Part shown: in pieces, positions 25,034 to 33,742 of the stretch
Layout: the number at the start of each line of letters is the position of its first letter
Numbering within the stretch: the first letter of the stretch is position 1
NCBI GenBank assembly: GCA_035517115.1
Contig: DATIZL010000104.1
Span: forward strand, 1 to 54,880
DNA from: Hyphomicrobium_A sp035517115
GTDB taxonomy: Bacteria; Pseudomonadota; Alphaproteobacteria; Rhizobiales; Hyphomicrobiaceae
DNA length: 54,880 nt
Direction of reading: 5' to 3'
Program-made: the position numbers and the translations under genes
The notes under the pieces: model-generated
The model's database searches: none
What the model saw: only the letters and a program-made list of their open reading frames with translations
Told to the model about the DNA's origin: nothing

Positions 25034-25834
25034 TCAAGGCACGCGAGTGCGGGCAAGCTTCTCGATTACCGAGAACAGCAGCGCGAGGTCCTGCGGCCGC
25101 GACAGCCGGTGCTCCCCGTCCGCGATTTCGTGCAGCTCGGCCGAGCCGCCCTGCAGAAAGCCTGCAAGCTCGCGCGTATGCGCGATCGGCACGGCGGTGT
25201 CATCGGCGCCCTGCAGGATCACCACAGGGCGCCCCGGATCGAACGGCTTGCGGCCGAGCAGATGCGCGCGCCCCTCCTCGATCAGCGCCCGGGTGATGGC
25301 GTAGGGCTCGCCGTACTCGGACGGCTGCAGGAAGATGCCGGTGGCAGCGAGATCGCGCTTCGCGCCCGCGTCGAATTTGTTCCACATGAGCTCTTCCGTC
25401 ATGTCCCAGGCGGGCGCGATGAGCACGAGCCCGGCGATGCGTTGGGCCTCCCCGGGCGCCTTGCGCAGAAGCCGGCGCAAGAGCAGCAGCGCGATCCACC
25501 CGCCCATGCTGGAACCGATGACGATCTGGGGCCCGCGCGTCACTCGGCAGAATACGGCTTCCGCTTCCGCCAGCCACTGCCCGATGGTGCCGTCCTCGAA
25601 GCGGCCGCTCGATACGCCGTGTCCTGAGTAATCGAAGCGCGTGCAGCCGTAGCCCTTCGCGTGCGCGAAGTCGGCGACGGCCACGGCCTTGGTGCTCGCC
25701 ATGTCGGACCTGTAGCCCGACAGCCAGAAGAGGCTCACGGGCGCGCCCGAGGGAGCCTCGGTCCGGTAGGCAATACGCCGCGGCGCGCCTATGCCCTCGG
25801 CGACCTCTAAGAATTGCGGTTCGCTCCCACTCAC
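25034..25834 (-). CDS. Alpha/beta hydrolase (ABHD10-like serine hydrolase)
   Basis: This 266-residue alpha/beta hydrolase has the nucleophile elbow GSSMGGW (about residue 109), an acid in GADDTAVP and the catalytic His in DGEHRLS near the end. The FDYSGHGVSSG segment and its overall length resemble the ABHD10 group of esterases, which includes acyl-thioesterases and glucuronide esterases. The substrate cannot be told. Translation starts at GTG with GGAG about 12 bp upstream. It is divergent from the glycosyltransferase gene with 36 bp between starts, so the two promoters must overlap. Confidence 0.88.
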   Translation of the reverse strand: MSGSEPQFLEVAEGIGAPRRIAYRTEAPSGAPVSLFWLSGYRSDMASTKAVAVADFAHAKGYGCTRFDYSGHGVSSGRFEDGTIGQWLAEAEAVFCRVTRGPQIVIGSSMGGWIALLLLRRLLRKAPGEAQRIAGLVLIAPAWDMTEELMWNKFDAGAKRDLAATGIFLQPSEYGEPYAITRALIEEGRAHLLGRKPFDPGRPVVILQGADDTAVPIAHTRELAGFLQGGSAELHEIADGEHRLSRPQDLALLFSVIEKLARTRVP

Positions 25835-25870
25835 TCTAAACCACTCCTTCGCTCCCCGGAGACAAGCCTC

Positions 25871-27058
25871 GTGGCCGAAAAGCGCCCGACCATACTGCAG
25901 ATCATCCCCGAGCTCGATACCGGAGGGGCAGAGCTTTCAACCATCGAGATCGCCGAGGCGATCGGGCGCGCGGGCGGCCGCGCCATCGTCTTGACCGAAG
26001 GGGGTCGCCTGGTGCAGCGCCTGCGCGACACCGGCGCCGAGGTGCGCTTCTTTGCGGCCGCGACCAAGAGCCCCGTGCGCATTTTGTGGAACGCGCGCCG
26101 CATCGCCCGCATGGTGAGGCGCGACGGCATCGACCTCCTGCATGCGCGCAGCCGCGCTCCCGCCTGGAGCGCGCTCCTCGCCGCCCGGCGGACGGGCGTC
26201 CCGTTCGTCACCACCTACCACGGCGCCTACGGCGAGCGCTCCTCGCTGAAGCGGCTCTACAACAGCGTCATGGCCCACGGCGACGTCGTCATCGCCAACT
26301 CGCACTACACGGCCGATCTCATCCGCATGCGCTACGGGACGCCGCTCGACCGCCTCGAGGTGATCTACCGGGGCGTCGACGACCGTTGGTTCGACACGAG
26401 CAAGGTGGCACGCCAGCGCGTCGACGGGCTGCGCAAGGAGTGGGGCGTGCGCCCCGGCGAGCGCATCGTCCTCAATGCCGCGCGCCTCACGCGCTGGAAG
26501 GGTCAGAGCATCTTGATGGCGGCGGCAAAGCTGCTGAATGACGCGGGAAAGCTCGGCAACAGCGTCGTGGTGCTGGCGGGGGATGCGCAGGGGCGCGGCA
26601 GCTACCGCAAGGAGCTCGAGCAAGAGGCGGGCGGCCTCGGTCTTGGCGAACTCGTTCGCATCGTCGGCCACGTCGAGGACATGCCGGCGGCGTTCCTCGC
26701 CGCGCACGTCGCCGTGATAGCCTCGATCGAGCCGGAGGCCTTCGGGCGCACGGCGGCGGAGGCGCAGATGATGGGCACGCCCGTCATCGCCACCGACATC
26801 GGGGCACCGCCGGAGACCGTCTTGAGTGCGCCGCGGGTGAGCGCCGGCGAGGCGACCGGCTGGCTGGTGCCGCCCAACGATGCGGGCAGATTGGCGGAAG
26901 CGCTCGCCGCCGCCCTGGCGCTGCCGCCCGAGGAGCGCAAGGCGATGGGCGAGCGCGCGCATCGGCATGCGGCGCGCAACTTTTCGCTCGAAGGCATGAA
27001 GCAGCAGACCTTGAAGGTCTACGACCGGCTGCTCGGCACGCACCTGGCGTCGGACTGA
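25871..27058 (+). CDS. Glycosyltransferase family 4 (GT-B)
   Basis: The 395-residue GT-B enzyme has an N-terminal acceptor domain opening ILQIIPELDTGGAEL and a C-terminal donor domain with NAARLTRWKGQ and the EPEAFGRTAAEAQMMG motif (about residues 290-305), which carries the conserved EX7E glutamates. It transfers a sugar from an activated donor, probably in envelope polysaccharide or LPS assembly. GTG (VAEKRPT) was chosen because GGAG lies 8 bp upstream and the family begins there. A TTG further up would overlap the divergent hydrolase gene. A perfect 11-bp hairpin follows the stop. Confidence 0.9.
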   Translation: MAEKRPTILQIIPELDTGGAELSTIEIAEAIGRAGGRAIVLTEGGRLVQRLRDTGAEVRFFAAATKSPVRILWNARRIARMVRRDGIDLLHARSRAPAWSALLAARRTGVPFVTTYHGAYGERSSLKRLYNSVMAHGDVVIANSHYTADLIRMRYGTPLDRLEVIYRGVDDRWFDTSKVARQRVDGLRKEWGVRPGERIVLNAARLTRWKGQSILMAAAKLLNDAGKLGNSVVVLAGDAQGRGSYRKELEQEAGGLGLGELVRIVGHVEDMPAAFLAAHVAVIASIEPEAFGRTAAEAQMMGTPVIATDIGAPPETVLSAPRVSAGEATGWLVPPNDAGRLAEALAAALALPPEERKAMGERAHRHAARNFSLEGMKQQTLKVYDRLLGTHLASD

Positions 27059-27083
27059 ACGAAGAAGCTGAGTCCGCGTTGGC

Positions 27084-27108
27084 TCACCTCTCCCAGAGGG
27101 AGAGGTGA
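27084..27108. terminator. Perfect 11-bp hairpin TCACCTCTCCC/GGGAGAGGTGA
   Basis: The hairpin has a 3-base loop and lies 25 bp after the glycosyltransferase stop. There is no U-run. It could stop transcription, or it could be another solitary REP-like unit. Confidence 0.5.
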
Positions 27109-27155
27109 AGGAGAGGCGTAGGAGGGCGCCGCCGGTTTCGCGCCGCCTCGCCGCC

Positions 27156-27174
27156 TTCCCCCTCAAGGGGGGAA
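27156..27174. repeat. Solitary REP-like palindrome TTCCCCC-TCAA-GGGGGGAA
   Basis: It is near-identical in core to the CTCCCCCT-nAA-GGGGGGAG heads found near 43.78 and 47.41 kb and lies in the same intergenic mosaic as two other palindrome types. Confidence 0.6.
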
Positions 27175-27190
27175 AGCCGCACGACCCAAG

Positions 27191-27291
27191 TGTCATCCTC
27201 GGGCTTGGCCCGAGGATCCATGGTTCAGAAGCTTCCCCACCCGAGGGAGTTCGCGGTCCGCTGGATCCTCGGCATAAAGCCGAGGATGACA
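27191..27291. repeat. Paired palindromic repeat (BIME-like, GTCATCCTCGG family)
   Basis: The ends are inverted copies, TGTCATCCTCGG and CCGAGGATGACA. Inside, each end is itself a hairpin: ATCCTCGGGC/GCCCGAGGAT, and CCTCGGC/GCCGAGG. This two-hairpin layout recurs inside dnaE2 at 46.83-46.98 kb. The element stops 9 bp short of the speE stop codon. Confidence 0.85.
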
Positions 27292-27299
27292 AACAAAGC

Positions 27300-28244
27300 C
27301 TAGAACCGCCCCGCCTCCTTGCCGTTCTTGTTCTTGCCGTTCTTGTTACGGCGGTTGTTGCGGAGAGCCTTCTCCGCCCTGCCCTCGGCGCGCGCCTCAT
27401 CCACGACGGCTTCCGCGTAAGCAGGCAGCGCGAACGCCGCGTTGTGCACGGCCGGCGTCCAGTAGCGCGTCACAATCCCGCGCTTCTCCTGGCGCTTGGC
27501 GAGCTTCTTCTCGGAGAACTCGAGGTGGTCGTCCTCGTCAGAGGCCCAATTCAACGCGAAGGGGCCGCCGAAGTAGCAGGGCTGCGTGCACATGTAGGGC
27601 GCCACGCAATCGAACAGCGAGGCGAACGCACGCGTCGTCTGCGCCAGGTGGTCGGGGAACAGGAACGGCAGGCCGTTCTGGGTGATGAGGATGCCGTCCT
27701 CCTTCAGCGCACGGCGGCAGTCGGTGAAGAACTCGTGCGTATGCAGCACCGCCGACGGCCCGATCGGCTCGGAAGAATCCACGATGATGGCGTCGAAGCG
27801 CTCGTCCGTCTCGGCGACGAACTTGCGCCCGTCCGCGATGACGACGACCGTGCGCTCGTCCTCGAAGGTGTTGCCCGGGATCTCGGGATAATACTTGAGC
27901 GCGGTGTCGATGACGGTGCGGTCGATCTCGCACAGCATCGCCTTCTCGATGGTCGGGTGCTTCAACACCTCGCGCATGACGCCGCCGTCGCCGCCGCCGA
28001 TCACGAGCACGCGCTTGGGCTTGTCCAGCACCATGAGCGGCACGTGCGCCATCATCTCGTGATAGATGAACTCATCCTTGGTCGTGAGCTGGCACACGCC
28101 GTCGAGCATCAGGACCGTGCCCCAGGTGGCGTTCTTGAAGATGATGAGGTGCTGGTGCTCGGTCTTCACCTCGTGCAGGATCTCGTCGGCCTCGAGGCGC
28201 ACGCGCCAGTGCGGATGAAACGTCTCCTCGACCCAGCGATTCAT
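27300..28244 (-). CDS. speE: SpeE, spermidine synthase (polyamine aminopropyltransferase)
   Basis: The 314-residue protein has the aminopropyltransferase core: HQHLIIFKNATWG, KRVLVIGGGDGGVMREVLKH (decarboxy-SAM binding, about residues 78-97), CEIDRTVI, the catalytic Asp region VDSSEPIGP (about residue 154) and the PCYFGGPFALNW segment. It transfers an aminopropyl group from decarboxylated SAM to putrescine. No SAM decarboxylase (speD) is seen in the window. The C-terminal 25 residues are Lys/Asn/Arg rich (RNNRRNKNGKNKNG), coded by a near-tandem repeat. The stop falls 9 bp from a palindromic repeat. Likely a single-gene unit. Confidence 0.94.
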   Translation of the reverse strand: MNRWVEETFHPHWRVRLEADEILHEVKTEHQHLIIFKNATWGTVLMLDGVCQLTTKDEFIYHEMMAHVPLMVLDKPKRVLVIGGGDGGVMREVLKHPTIEKAMLCEIDRTVIDTALKYYPEIPGNTFEDERTVVVIADGRKFVAETDERFDAIIVDSSEPIGPSAVLHTHEFFTDCRRALKEDGILITQNGLPFLFPDHLAQTTRAFASLFDCVAPYMCTQPCYFGGPFALNWASDEDDHLEFSEKKLAKRQEKRGIVTRYWTPAVHNAAFALPAYAEAVVDEARAEGRAEKALRNNRRNKNGKNKNGKEAGRF

Positions 28245-28348
28245 GTACGCCTCCTTGAGAACGATGCGGCCCGCCAGCCGGACTGGGGCGCGCGAGCAAG
28301 CGCGCCGGAGCGGCAGCCCATATCACGCCTGCGGCCGATGTTTAAAGA

Positions 28349-29605
28349 CTATCTCCCGCCTTCGCCGAGCGAGGCGGTGGAGCGCAGGTGCGCGAGCACA
28401 GCGTCCGTCGGCCAGCAGTCGATCTTGAGGCCGTTCTTCTTCTGGTAGGTGCCGACCTGGCGCCGCGTCATGGAGCCGATCTTGCCGTCGGTCTTCTCGA
28501 GCTCGTAGCCGGCCTTGATGAGCCGCTCCTGGATCTCCTTGACCTGGCTCGTGCGCGGCTGCGCCACCGTCGCCGACGGCGTGTAGAAATCGCCACCCCC
28601 GGCGATGCGGTCGGCGAGGTTGCCGACGAACAGGGCGTAGAGGTCGGATGTGTTGTAGCGGCGGATGACCTGGAAGTTCTCGGTGGCGAGGAACGCCGGG
28701 CCGTAGGCCCCGGACGGCATCATCAGGTAGGCATCGATGCCGAGCTCGTCCGCGCGGAAGCGGCTGGGCCCCGCGCGCTCGTAGCCGAGCTTCTTCCACT
28801 CGCCGACCGTGCGGTGGCCGGGCGGGCCCTCGAGCGAGCAGTCGCCGTTCGCGGGCACCTTCGCCTCGTAGCCCCAGCGCACGCCCTTGAGCCAGCCCTT
28901 GCCGGCGAGCTGGTGGGCGGCGGAGGCGAGCGCATCGGGAACGCTGTCGAAAATGTCGGCCTTACCGTCGCCGTCGCCATCGGCGGCATAGAGGAAATAC
29001 TCGCTCGGCATGAACTGGGTGAGCCCGACCGCGCCCGCCCAGGACGATTTCATCTTCGCGCGCGGCACGCCCGCTTGCAGCATCTTCAAGGCCTGCAGCA
29101 GCTCGTTGCGAAACACATCCTTGCGCCGTCCGACGTAGGCCTGGGTGGCGAGCACCTGGATGGCGTCGCGGGTGTCCTTCTGCGTGCCGTAGGCCGTCTC
29201 GCGGCCCCAGATGGCGACGAGGATGTAGCGGTCGACGCCGGTCGACCTCTCGATGTTGACGATCTCGCGCTCGTGCTGCTTGAGGAACGTGCGCCCCTGC
29301 GCGCCGAGGTCGGCGAGGTACTTGGGATTGAGGTACTCCATGGCCGACTTGGTGAACTCGGCCTGGCCGGCGCTGTCGTCGCGCTTGCGGCCCTCGATGA
29401 CGAGGTCGGGCAGCGTGAGGTCGGGGGTCAGGCCTTTGAAGGCGGCGTCGAAGGTCGCGCGCGTGACGCCGAGCGCCTGCGCATCGGGCCACAAACTCTC
29501 GAGAAAGGCGCGGAAGGCATCCGCGCTGCGCGCCGGGGCGACGGCGGCAAGCAGCAGCGCTGCGGCGAAGACGGATACCGAGAGGGTAGCGAGACGCGTG
29601 AGCAT
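28349..29605 (-). CDS. Lytic murein transglycosylase, MltB family with C-terminal peptidoglycan-binding domain
   Basis: After a signal peptide (about residues 1-27, ending PARSADA) lies an SLT_2 (MltB-type) domain with the catalytic Glu in AIWGRETAYG (about residue 135) and the GAVGLTQFMPSEY motif (about 195). A PG_binding_1 domain ends the protein (QVKEIQERLIKAGY from about 350). It cleaves the MurNAc-GlcNAc bond to anhydro-MurNAc in the periplasm. No lipobox is present, so it is soluble. Start choice: the ATG before LTRLATLS has AAGGA about 8 bp upstream and begins the signal peptide; an ATG eight codons earlier is possible. Confidence 0.93.
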   Translation of the reverse strand: MLTRLATLSVSVFAAALLLAAVAPARSADAFRAFLESLWPDAQALGVTRATFDAAFKGLTPDLTLPDLVIEGRKRDDSAGQAEFTKSAMEYLNPKYLADLGAQGRTFLKQHEREIVNIERSTGVDRYILVAIWGRETAYGTQKDTRDAIQVLATQAYVGRRKDVFRNELLQALKMLQAGVPRAKMKSSWAGAVGLTQFMPSEYFLYAADGDGDGKADIFDSVPDALASAAHQLAGKGWLKGVRWGYEAKVPANGDCSLEGPPGHRTVGEWKKLGYERAGPSRFRADELGIDAYLMMPSGAYGPAFLATENFQVIRRYNTSDLYALFVGNLADRIAGGGDFYTPSATVAQPRTSQVKEIQERLIKAGYELEKTDGKIGSMTRRQVGTYQKKNGLKIDCWPTDAVLAHLRSTASLGEGGR

Positions 29606-29693
29606 ACCGAGATCCTTGGGCTTCTCCATGCCCAAGGTTCTAGCGTGCTTCGGGGCGATTTTGCGACCCTGAGGGCGATTGAGTGGCCGAGAA

Positions 29694-29990
29694 TTAGAAC
29701 CAGCGCGGCTGCCACCAGTGCAAGAGGTGCCTCACCGTCTCGGGCGCGATGAAATAGGCGATGCCGATGACGACGGCCACCACGACGAGCGCCAGGATGA
29801 GCCCCGTGGAGGCCGGCGTGCGGTAGCTCAGGCCCGTGCCGGGGACGCCGAGCGTGACGTTCTCCTTGCCGTGCCCGACGTTCAGCGTGGCGCCGTGGCC
29901 GCCAAGGCTACCGCTCACGCCGGTCTTCGACAGATTGATGCGCACGCCTGGGAGAATGCTGAAGGTCTTGCGGAAGCGAAAGTAGCCCAT
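29694..29990 (-). CDS. DUF4236 protein with one membrane segment
   Basis: This 98-residue protein opens with MGYFRFRKTFSILPGVRINLSK in essence (residues 1-22), the hallmark of DUF4236, followed by Gly-rich beta-like sequence (GVSGSLGGHGATLNVG) and a single membrane helix (about residues 63-83). Function is unknown. In other bacteria the domain occurs alone or fused to varied partners. The ATG follows GAGG at about 7 bp. It lies downstream of the HerA-like ATPase gene on the same strand, with about 86 bp between. Confidence 0.85.
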   Translation of the reverse strand: MGYFRFRKTFSILPGVRINLSKTGVSGSLGGHGATLNVGHGKENVTLGVPGTGLSYRTPASTGLILALVVVAVVIGIAYFIAPETVRHLLHWWQPRWF

Positions 29991-30076
29991 ATGCCCACCT
30001 CGTCCATTTGTCCTGCGGCTGCCTGGATGGCCCGAGTCGCCGCCCTGCGTAAACAGGTTTCGATTCTTATTGCACG

Positions 30077-31510
30077 TCAGCGGTTTGCGCGCAGCAGATT
30101 GCCGAAGCGGCGCAGCGTCTCCTTCACCTGGCCGACGGGCGAGTTCCTAGCGCTGAGCGTCTCGAACGCAGAGGGGATGTCGGCGGGGGTCGCGTATTTC
30201 TGTTGGTTGGCCGCATCCGCCTCGATGATCGCCCGGCGCTCGGCCTCTTTCAGCGGTCCGACGCGCGACATCGGCGGCCTAATGAGCGTGCGCTGAACCA
30301 TGGACGGCTCGCCGTTGCCGTGCAGGAGCGAGACCAGCGCCTCGCCCACCTGCAGCTCCTGGATGGCGCGCTCGGTGTCGATCGCCGGATTGGCGCGGAA
30401 GGTCTGCGCCGCGGCGCGCACGGCCTTCAATTCCTTGGGCGTGAACGCGCGCAGCGCGTGCTGGATGCGATTGCCGAGCTGGGCGGAGACGCGATCGGGC
30501 ACGTCGCCGGGGCTCTGTGTGACGTAGTAGACGCCGACGCCCTTCGAGCGGATCAGGCGGGTGACGCGCTCGATCTGCTCGAGCAGCGGCCGCGGGGCGT
30601 CGTTGAAGAGCAGGTGCGCCTCGTCGAACAGGAACACGAGCTTCGGCTTATCGAGGTCGCCCACCTCGGGCAGCCTCTCGAACAGCTCCGACAGCATCCA
30701 CAGGAGGAACGTCGCGTAGAGCCGCGGCGTGTTCATGAGCCTTTCGGCCGATAGGATATTGATGACACCGCGGCCGTCGGGCGCGATTCTGATAAAGTCG
30801 GTGATGTCGAGCGCCGGTTCGCCGAAGAACTTATCCGCCCCCTGCTGCTCCAAGACGAGCAGGCGGCGCTGGATCACGCCGACCGTGGCGGGGGCCACGT
30901 TGCCGTACTTGCTGCGCAGCTGCGAGGAGCGCCGGCCCATCTCGTCGATGACGGCGCGCAAATCCTTCATGTCGCGGATGACCATTTGCTCATCGCCCGC
31001 GGCGCGCTCGTCCGCGGCCCAGCGGAAGGCGATGTTGAGCACGCCCTCCTGCGGCTCGGTGAGCTCCAGGAGCCGCGACAGGAGCAGCGGCCCCATCTGC
31101 TCCACGGTGGCGCGCACCGGGTGGCCGTCGCGCCCGAAGATGTCCCAGAAGGAGACCGGGAAGGAGGCATTTCCGTAGCGGGTCAGGCCGATGTCGTGCG
31201 CACGCTGCACGAGCTTCGGCGTCGGCTCGCCTTTGACCGCGATGCCGGAGAGGTCGCCCTTGATGTCGGCGGCGAACACCGGCACGCCGGCCGCGGAGAA
31301 GCCCTCCGCCAGCACCTGCAGCGTCACCGTCTTGCCGGTGCCGGTGGCCCCCGTGACGAGGCCGTGGCGGTTGGCGAGCTTGAGCTCGACGCACTCGGGC
31401 ACGAGATCGCGGCCCTGGCGGCTGCAGCCGATCAGCACCTGCCCGTCCTCGACGTAGTCGGAAGGGTCGCCGTGCGGGAGCGCTCCAGCGTCGCTATCGG
31501 ACGTGCTCAT
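30077..31510 (-). CDS. HerA-like (DUF853) ATPase
   Basis: The 477-residue P-loop ATPase has Walker A GATGTGKT (about residue 55), Walker B LVFLFDEAHLLF (about residue 270) and a sensor region YVTQSPGDVPD, all typical of the DUF853/HerA_C family related to FtsK and HerA helicases. E. coli YjgR is the nearest well-known type. The biochemical role is not established. The usual HerA partner NurA is not seen nearby. Start: the ATG before STSDSDAG; the ribosome site is weak. Confidence 0.88.
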   Translation of the reverse strand: MSTSDSDAGALPHGDPSDYVEDGQVLIGCSRQGRDLVPECVELKLANRHGLVTGATGTGKTVTLQVLAEGFSAAGVPVFAADIKGDLSGIAVKGEPTPKLVQRAHDIGLTRYGNASFPVSFWDIFGRDGHPVRATVEQMGPLLLSRLLELTEPQEGVLNIAFRWAADERAAGDEQMVIRDMKDLRAVIDEMGRRSSQLRSKYGNVAPATVGVIQRRLLVLEQQGADKFFGEPALDITDFIRIAPDGRGVINILSAERLMNTPRLYATFLLWMLSELFERLPEVGDLDKPKLVFLFDEAHLLFNDAPRPLLEQIERVTRLIRSKGVGVYYVTQSPGDVPDRVSAQLGNRIQHALRAFTPKELKAVRAAAQTFRANPAIDTERAIQELQVGEALVSLLHGNGEPSMVQRTLIRPPMSRVGPLKEAERRAIIEADAANQQKYATPADIPSAFETLSARNSPVGQVKETLRRFGNLLRANR

Positions 31511-31644
31511 GCTTGCTGATCCCAAGGTGGTCGCGCGATGCGGCCAATATAGTGCGTGCACCGTGGCAACGCACGGGCGCGTTCAGCACTAGCCGTCGCC
31601 CGCGATTCGGGCGAGGCGCATCCGCGGGGATGTGAATAAAGCCG

Positions 31645-32637
31645 CTAGCTCGCGTACTTGAGCTCGCCCAATTGCGCCTCCCAGGCGAGCGCCTGGGCCG
31701 CGATGGTGTCGAGGCTGTCGTACTGCGGGCGCCAGCCGAGCCGCACGCGGATCTTGTCGGAGGCGGCCACGATTGCCGCCGGGTCGCCCGGACGCCGCCC
31801 CGACAGGCGCACCTCGAAGTCGGCGCCGGAGGCGCGCTTCACCGCCTCGATCACCTGCAGGACCGAGAAGCCCTTGGAATAGCCGCAGTTGAACACCTCG
31901 GAGGCGCCGCCGTCGCGCAGATAGCGCAGCGCGGCGAGATGCGCGCGCGCCAAATCCGTGACCTGGATGTAGTCGCGGATGCAGGTGCCGTCGGGCGTCG
32001 GGTAGTCGGTGCCGAACACCTCCATGTAGGGGCGCTTGCCGAGCGCCGTCTCGCAGGCGACCTTGATCAGGTGCGTGGCGTTCGGCGTCGACTGGCCCGA
32101 GCGGCCCTTGGGGTCGGCGCCCGCCACGTTGAAGTAGCGCAGCGCCACGTAGTTGAAGTCGTGCGCACGCGCGGTGTCCGCCAGCATGATCTCGGTCATG
32201 AGCTTGGAGGAGCCGTAGGGCGACATGGGCTTGAGCTCGGCGTCCTCGCGCACCGGGTTCTCCTTCGGCATGCCGTAGACGGCGGCGGTGGAGGAGAAGA
32301 TGAAGCGCTTGATGCCGAGCTCGACCGCGACCTCCATCAGGGCGCGCGACTTGACGGTGTTGTTATGGTAGTAGCCCAGCGGATCGACGACCGACTCCGG
32401 CACCACGATCGAGCCGGCGAAATGGATGATGGATTCAATCCCGTGCTTGCGGACGATGCTGCGAACGAGGTCCTGATCGCCGACATCGCCGACGACGAGC
32501 GTGGCGTTGGGCGGCACCGCCCAGCGGAAGCCCGTCGACAGGTTGTCGAGCACGACGACGCTCTCCCCCGAATCGAGGAGCTCGAGCACCATATGGCTTC
32601 CGATATAGCCGGCCCCGCCGGTGACGAGCACAGTCAT
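31645..32637 (-). CDS. galE: GalE, UDP-glucose 4-epimerase
   Basis: This 330-residue extended SDR has the NAD-binding motif VTGGAGYIGSHMVLEL at the N-terminus, the active-site FSSTAAVYG with YGSSKLMTE (Ser-x24-Tyr-x3-Lys, about residues 120-150) and the family tail with GRRPGDPAAIVA. It interconverts UDP-glucose and UDP-galactose for envelope polysaccharide. It is divergent from galU, which makes the UDP-glucose it acts on, and the 159-bp gap probably carries both promoters. Confidence 0.96.
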   Translation of the reverse strand: MTVLVTGGAGYIGSHMVLELLDSGESVVVLDNLSTGFRWAVPPNATLVVGDVGDQDLVRSIVRKHGIESIIHFAGSIVVPESVVDPLGYYHNNTVKSRALMEVAVELGIKRFIFSSTAAVYGMPKENPVREDAELKPMSPYGSSKLMTEIMLADTARAHDFNYVALRYFNVAGADPKGRSGQSTPNATHLIKVACETALGKRPYMEVFGTDYPTPDGTCIRDYIQVTDLARAHLAALRYLRDGGASEVFNCGYSKGFSVLQVIEAVKRASGADFEVRLSGRRPGDPAAIVAASDKIRVRLGWRPQYDSLDTIAAQALAWEAQLGELKYAS

Positions 32638-32796
32638 CGTTCAACGCGCCTTCCCGTTGGCCCTCTTTTGCCGGGCACCCTAGCATCGCAAAGCTTAATC
32701 TTGGACTGAAACAACCCTCCACGCCGGCCGTTCCTGCGTTAACGCCTGCGATGAAGAAACTTCCGCTATCCTCCCTGGAAATACCGGAGCCCCCAC

Positions 32797-33675
32797 ATGC
32801 CTCGACCCGAGAAGCGCATCCGCAAGGCTGTATTCCCCGTGGCGGGGCTCGGCACGCGCTTCCTGCCCGCGACCAAGGCCATACCGAAAGAGATGCTGAC
32901 CGTCGTCGATAAGCCCGCGATCCAGCATGTGGTGGACGAGGCGCGCGCCGCCGGCATAGAGCACTTCATCTTCGTCACCGGGCGCAACAAAGGGGCGATC
33001 GAGGACCACTTCGACAAGCAGCCGGAGCTGGAAAGCACGCTCGCCGCCCGCGGCAAGGAAAAGGAGCTCAAGGAGCTTGCCGGCGCGCTGCTCCCCGCAG
33101 GGGCCGCGAGCTTCACGCGTCAACAGGAGCCGCTGGGCCTCGGCCATGCGGTCTGGTGCGCGCGCGACATCGTCGGCGATGAGCCCTTCGCGGTGCTGCT
33201 CCCCGACATGCTGCATCATGGGCAGACGCCGTTCCTCGCCGAGATGATCGCCGCCTTCAACGCGCACGGCGGCAACCACATCGGCGTGTCGCCGGTGCCG
33301 GAGAGCGAGACGCACCAGTACGGCATCGTCGGGGTGAAGGACGCCAAGGCCAAGGTGTCCGAGATCACCCAAATGGTGGAGAAGCCCAAGCCCGGCACGG
33401 CGCCGTCGAACCTGCACATCTCGGGCCGCTACATCCTGCAGCCGGAGGTATTCGCGGTCCTCGAGCGCGGGGAGCGCGGCGCCGGCGGCGAGATCCAGCT
33501 CACCGACGCCATGCTCGCCATGCTGAAGGCCGGCAAGCCGTTCCACGCCGTGCGCTTCGACGGCACCATCTACGATACCGGCACCAAGATCGGCTTTTTG
33601 CTGGCGAACCTCGCCTACGGGCTCGAGCGGCCGGAGCTCGCGCCCGCCCTCAAGGCAGCGATCAAGAGGCTTTAG
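32797..33675 (+). CDS. galU: GalU, UTP-glucose-1-phosphate uridylyltransferase
   Basis: The 292-residue nucleotidyltransferase has the signature FPVAGLGTRFLPATKAIPKE near residue 12, KPAIQHVVDEA, and VEKPKPG (about residue 190). It makes UDP-glucose from UTP and glucose-1-phosphate. The ATG follows GGAG at about 6 bp. A strong 11-bp hairpin stands 10 bp after the stop. Divergent from galE, which uses its product. Confidence 0.97.
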   Translation: MPRPEKRIRKAVFPVAGLGTRFLPATKAIPKEMLTVVDKPAIQHVVDEARAAGIEHFIFVTGRNKGAIEDHFDKQPELESTLAARGKEKELKELAGALLPAGAASFTRQQEPLGLGHAVWCARDIVGDEPFAVLLPDMLHHGQTPFLAEMIAAFNAHGGNHIGVSPVPESETHQYGIVGVKDAKAKVSEITQMVEKPKPGTAPSNLHISGRYILQPEVFAVLERGERGAGGEIQLTDAMLAMLKAGKPFHAVRFDGTIYDTGTKIGFLLANLAYGLERPELAPALKAAIKRL

Positions 33676-33684
33676 CTGAAAAGA

Positions 33685-33713
33685 ATGGGCCCCGGCTTGT
33701 GACCGGGGCCCAT
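33685..33713 (+). terminator. Strong hairpin terminator after galU (ATGGGCCCCGG stem)
   Basis: A perfect 11-bp stem with a 7-base loop lies 10 bp after the galU stop and 30 bp from the end of the convergent porin gene. It has no U-run, but its symmetry and place suit a bidirectional terminator. Confidence 0.7.
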
Positions 33714-33742
33714 AACAAGCGTCGGTCTCCGGCTAGTGGAAG

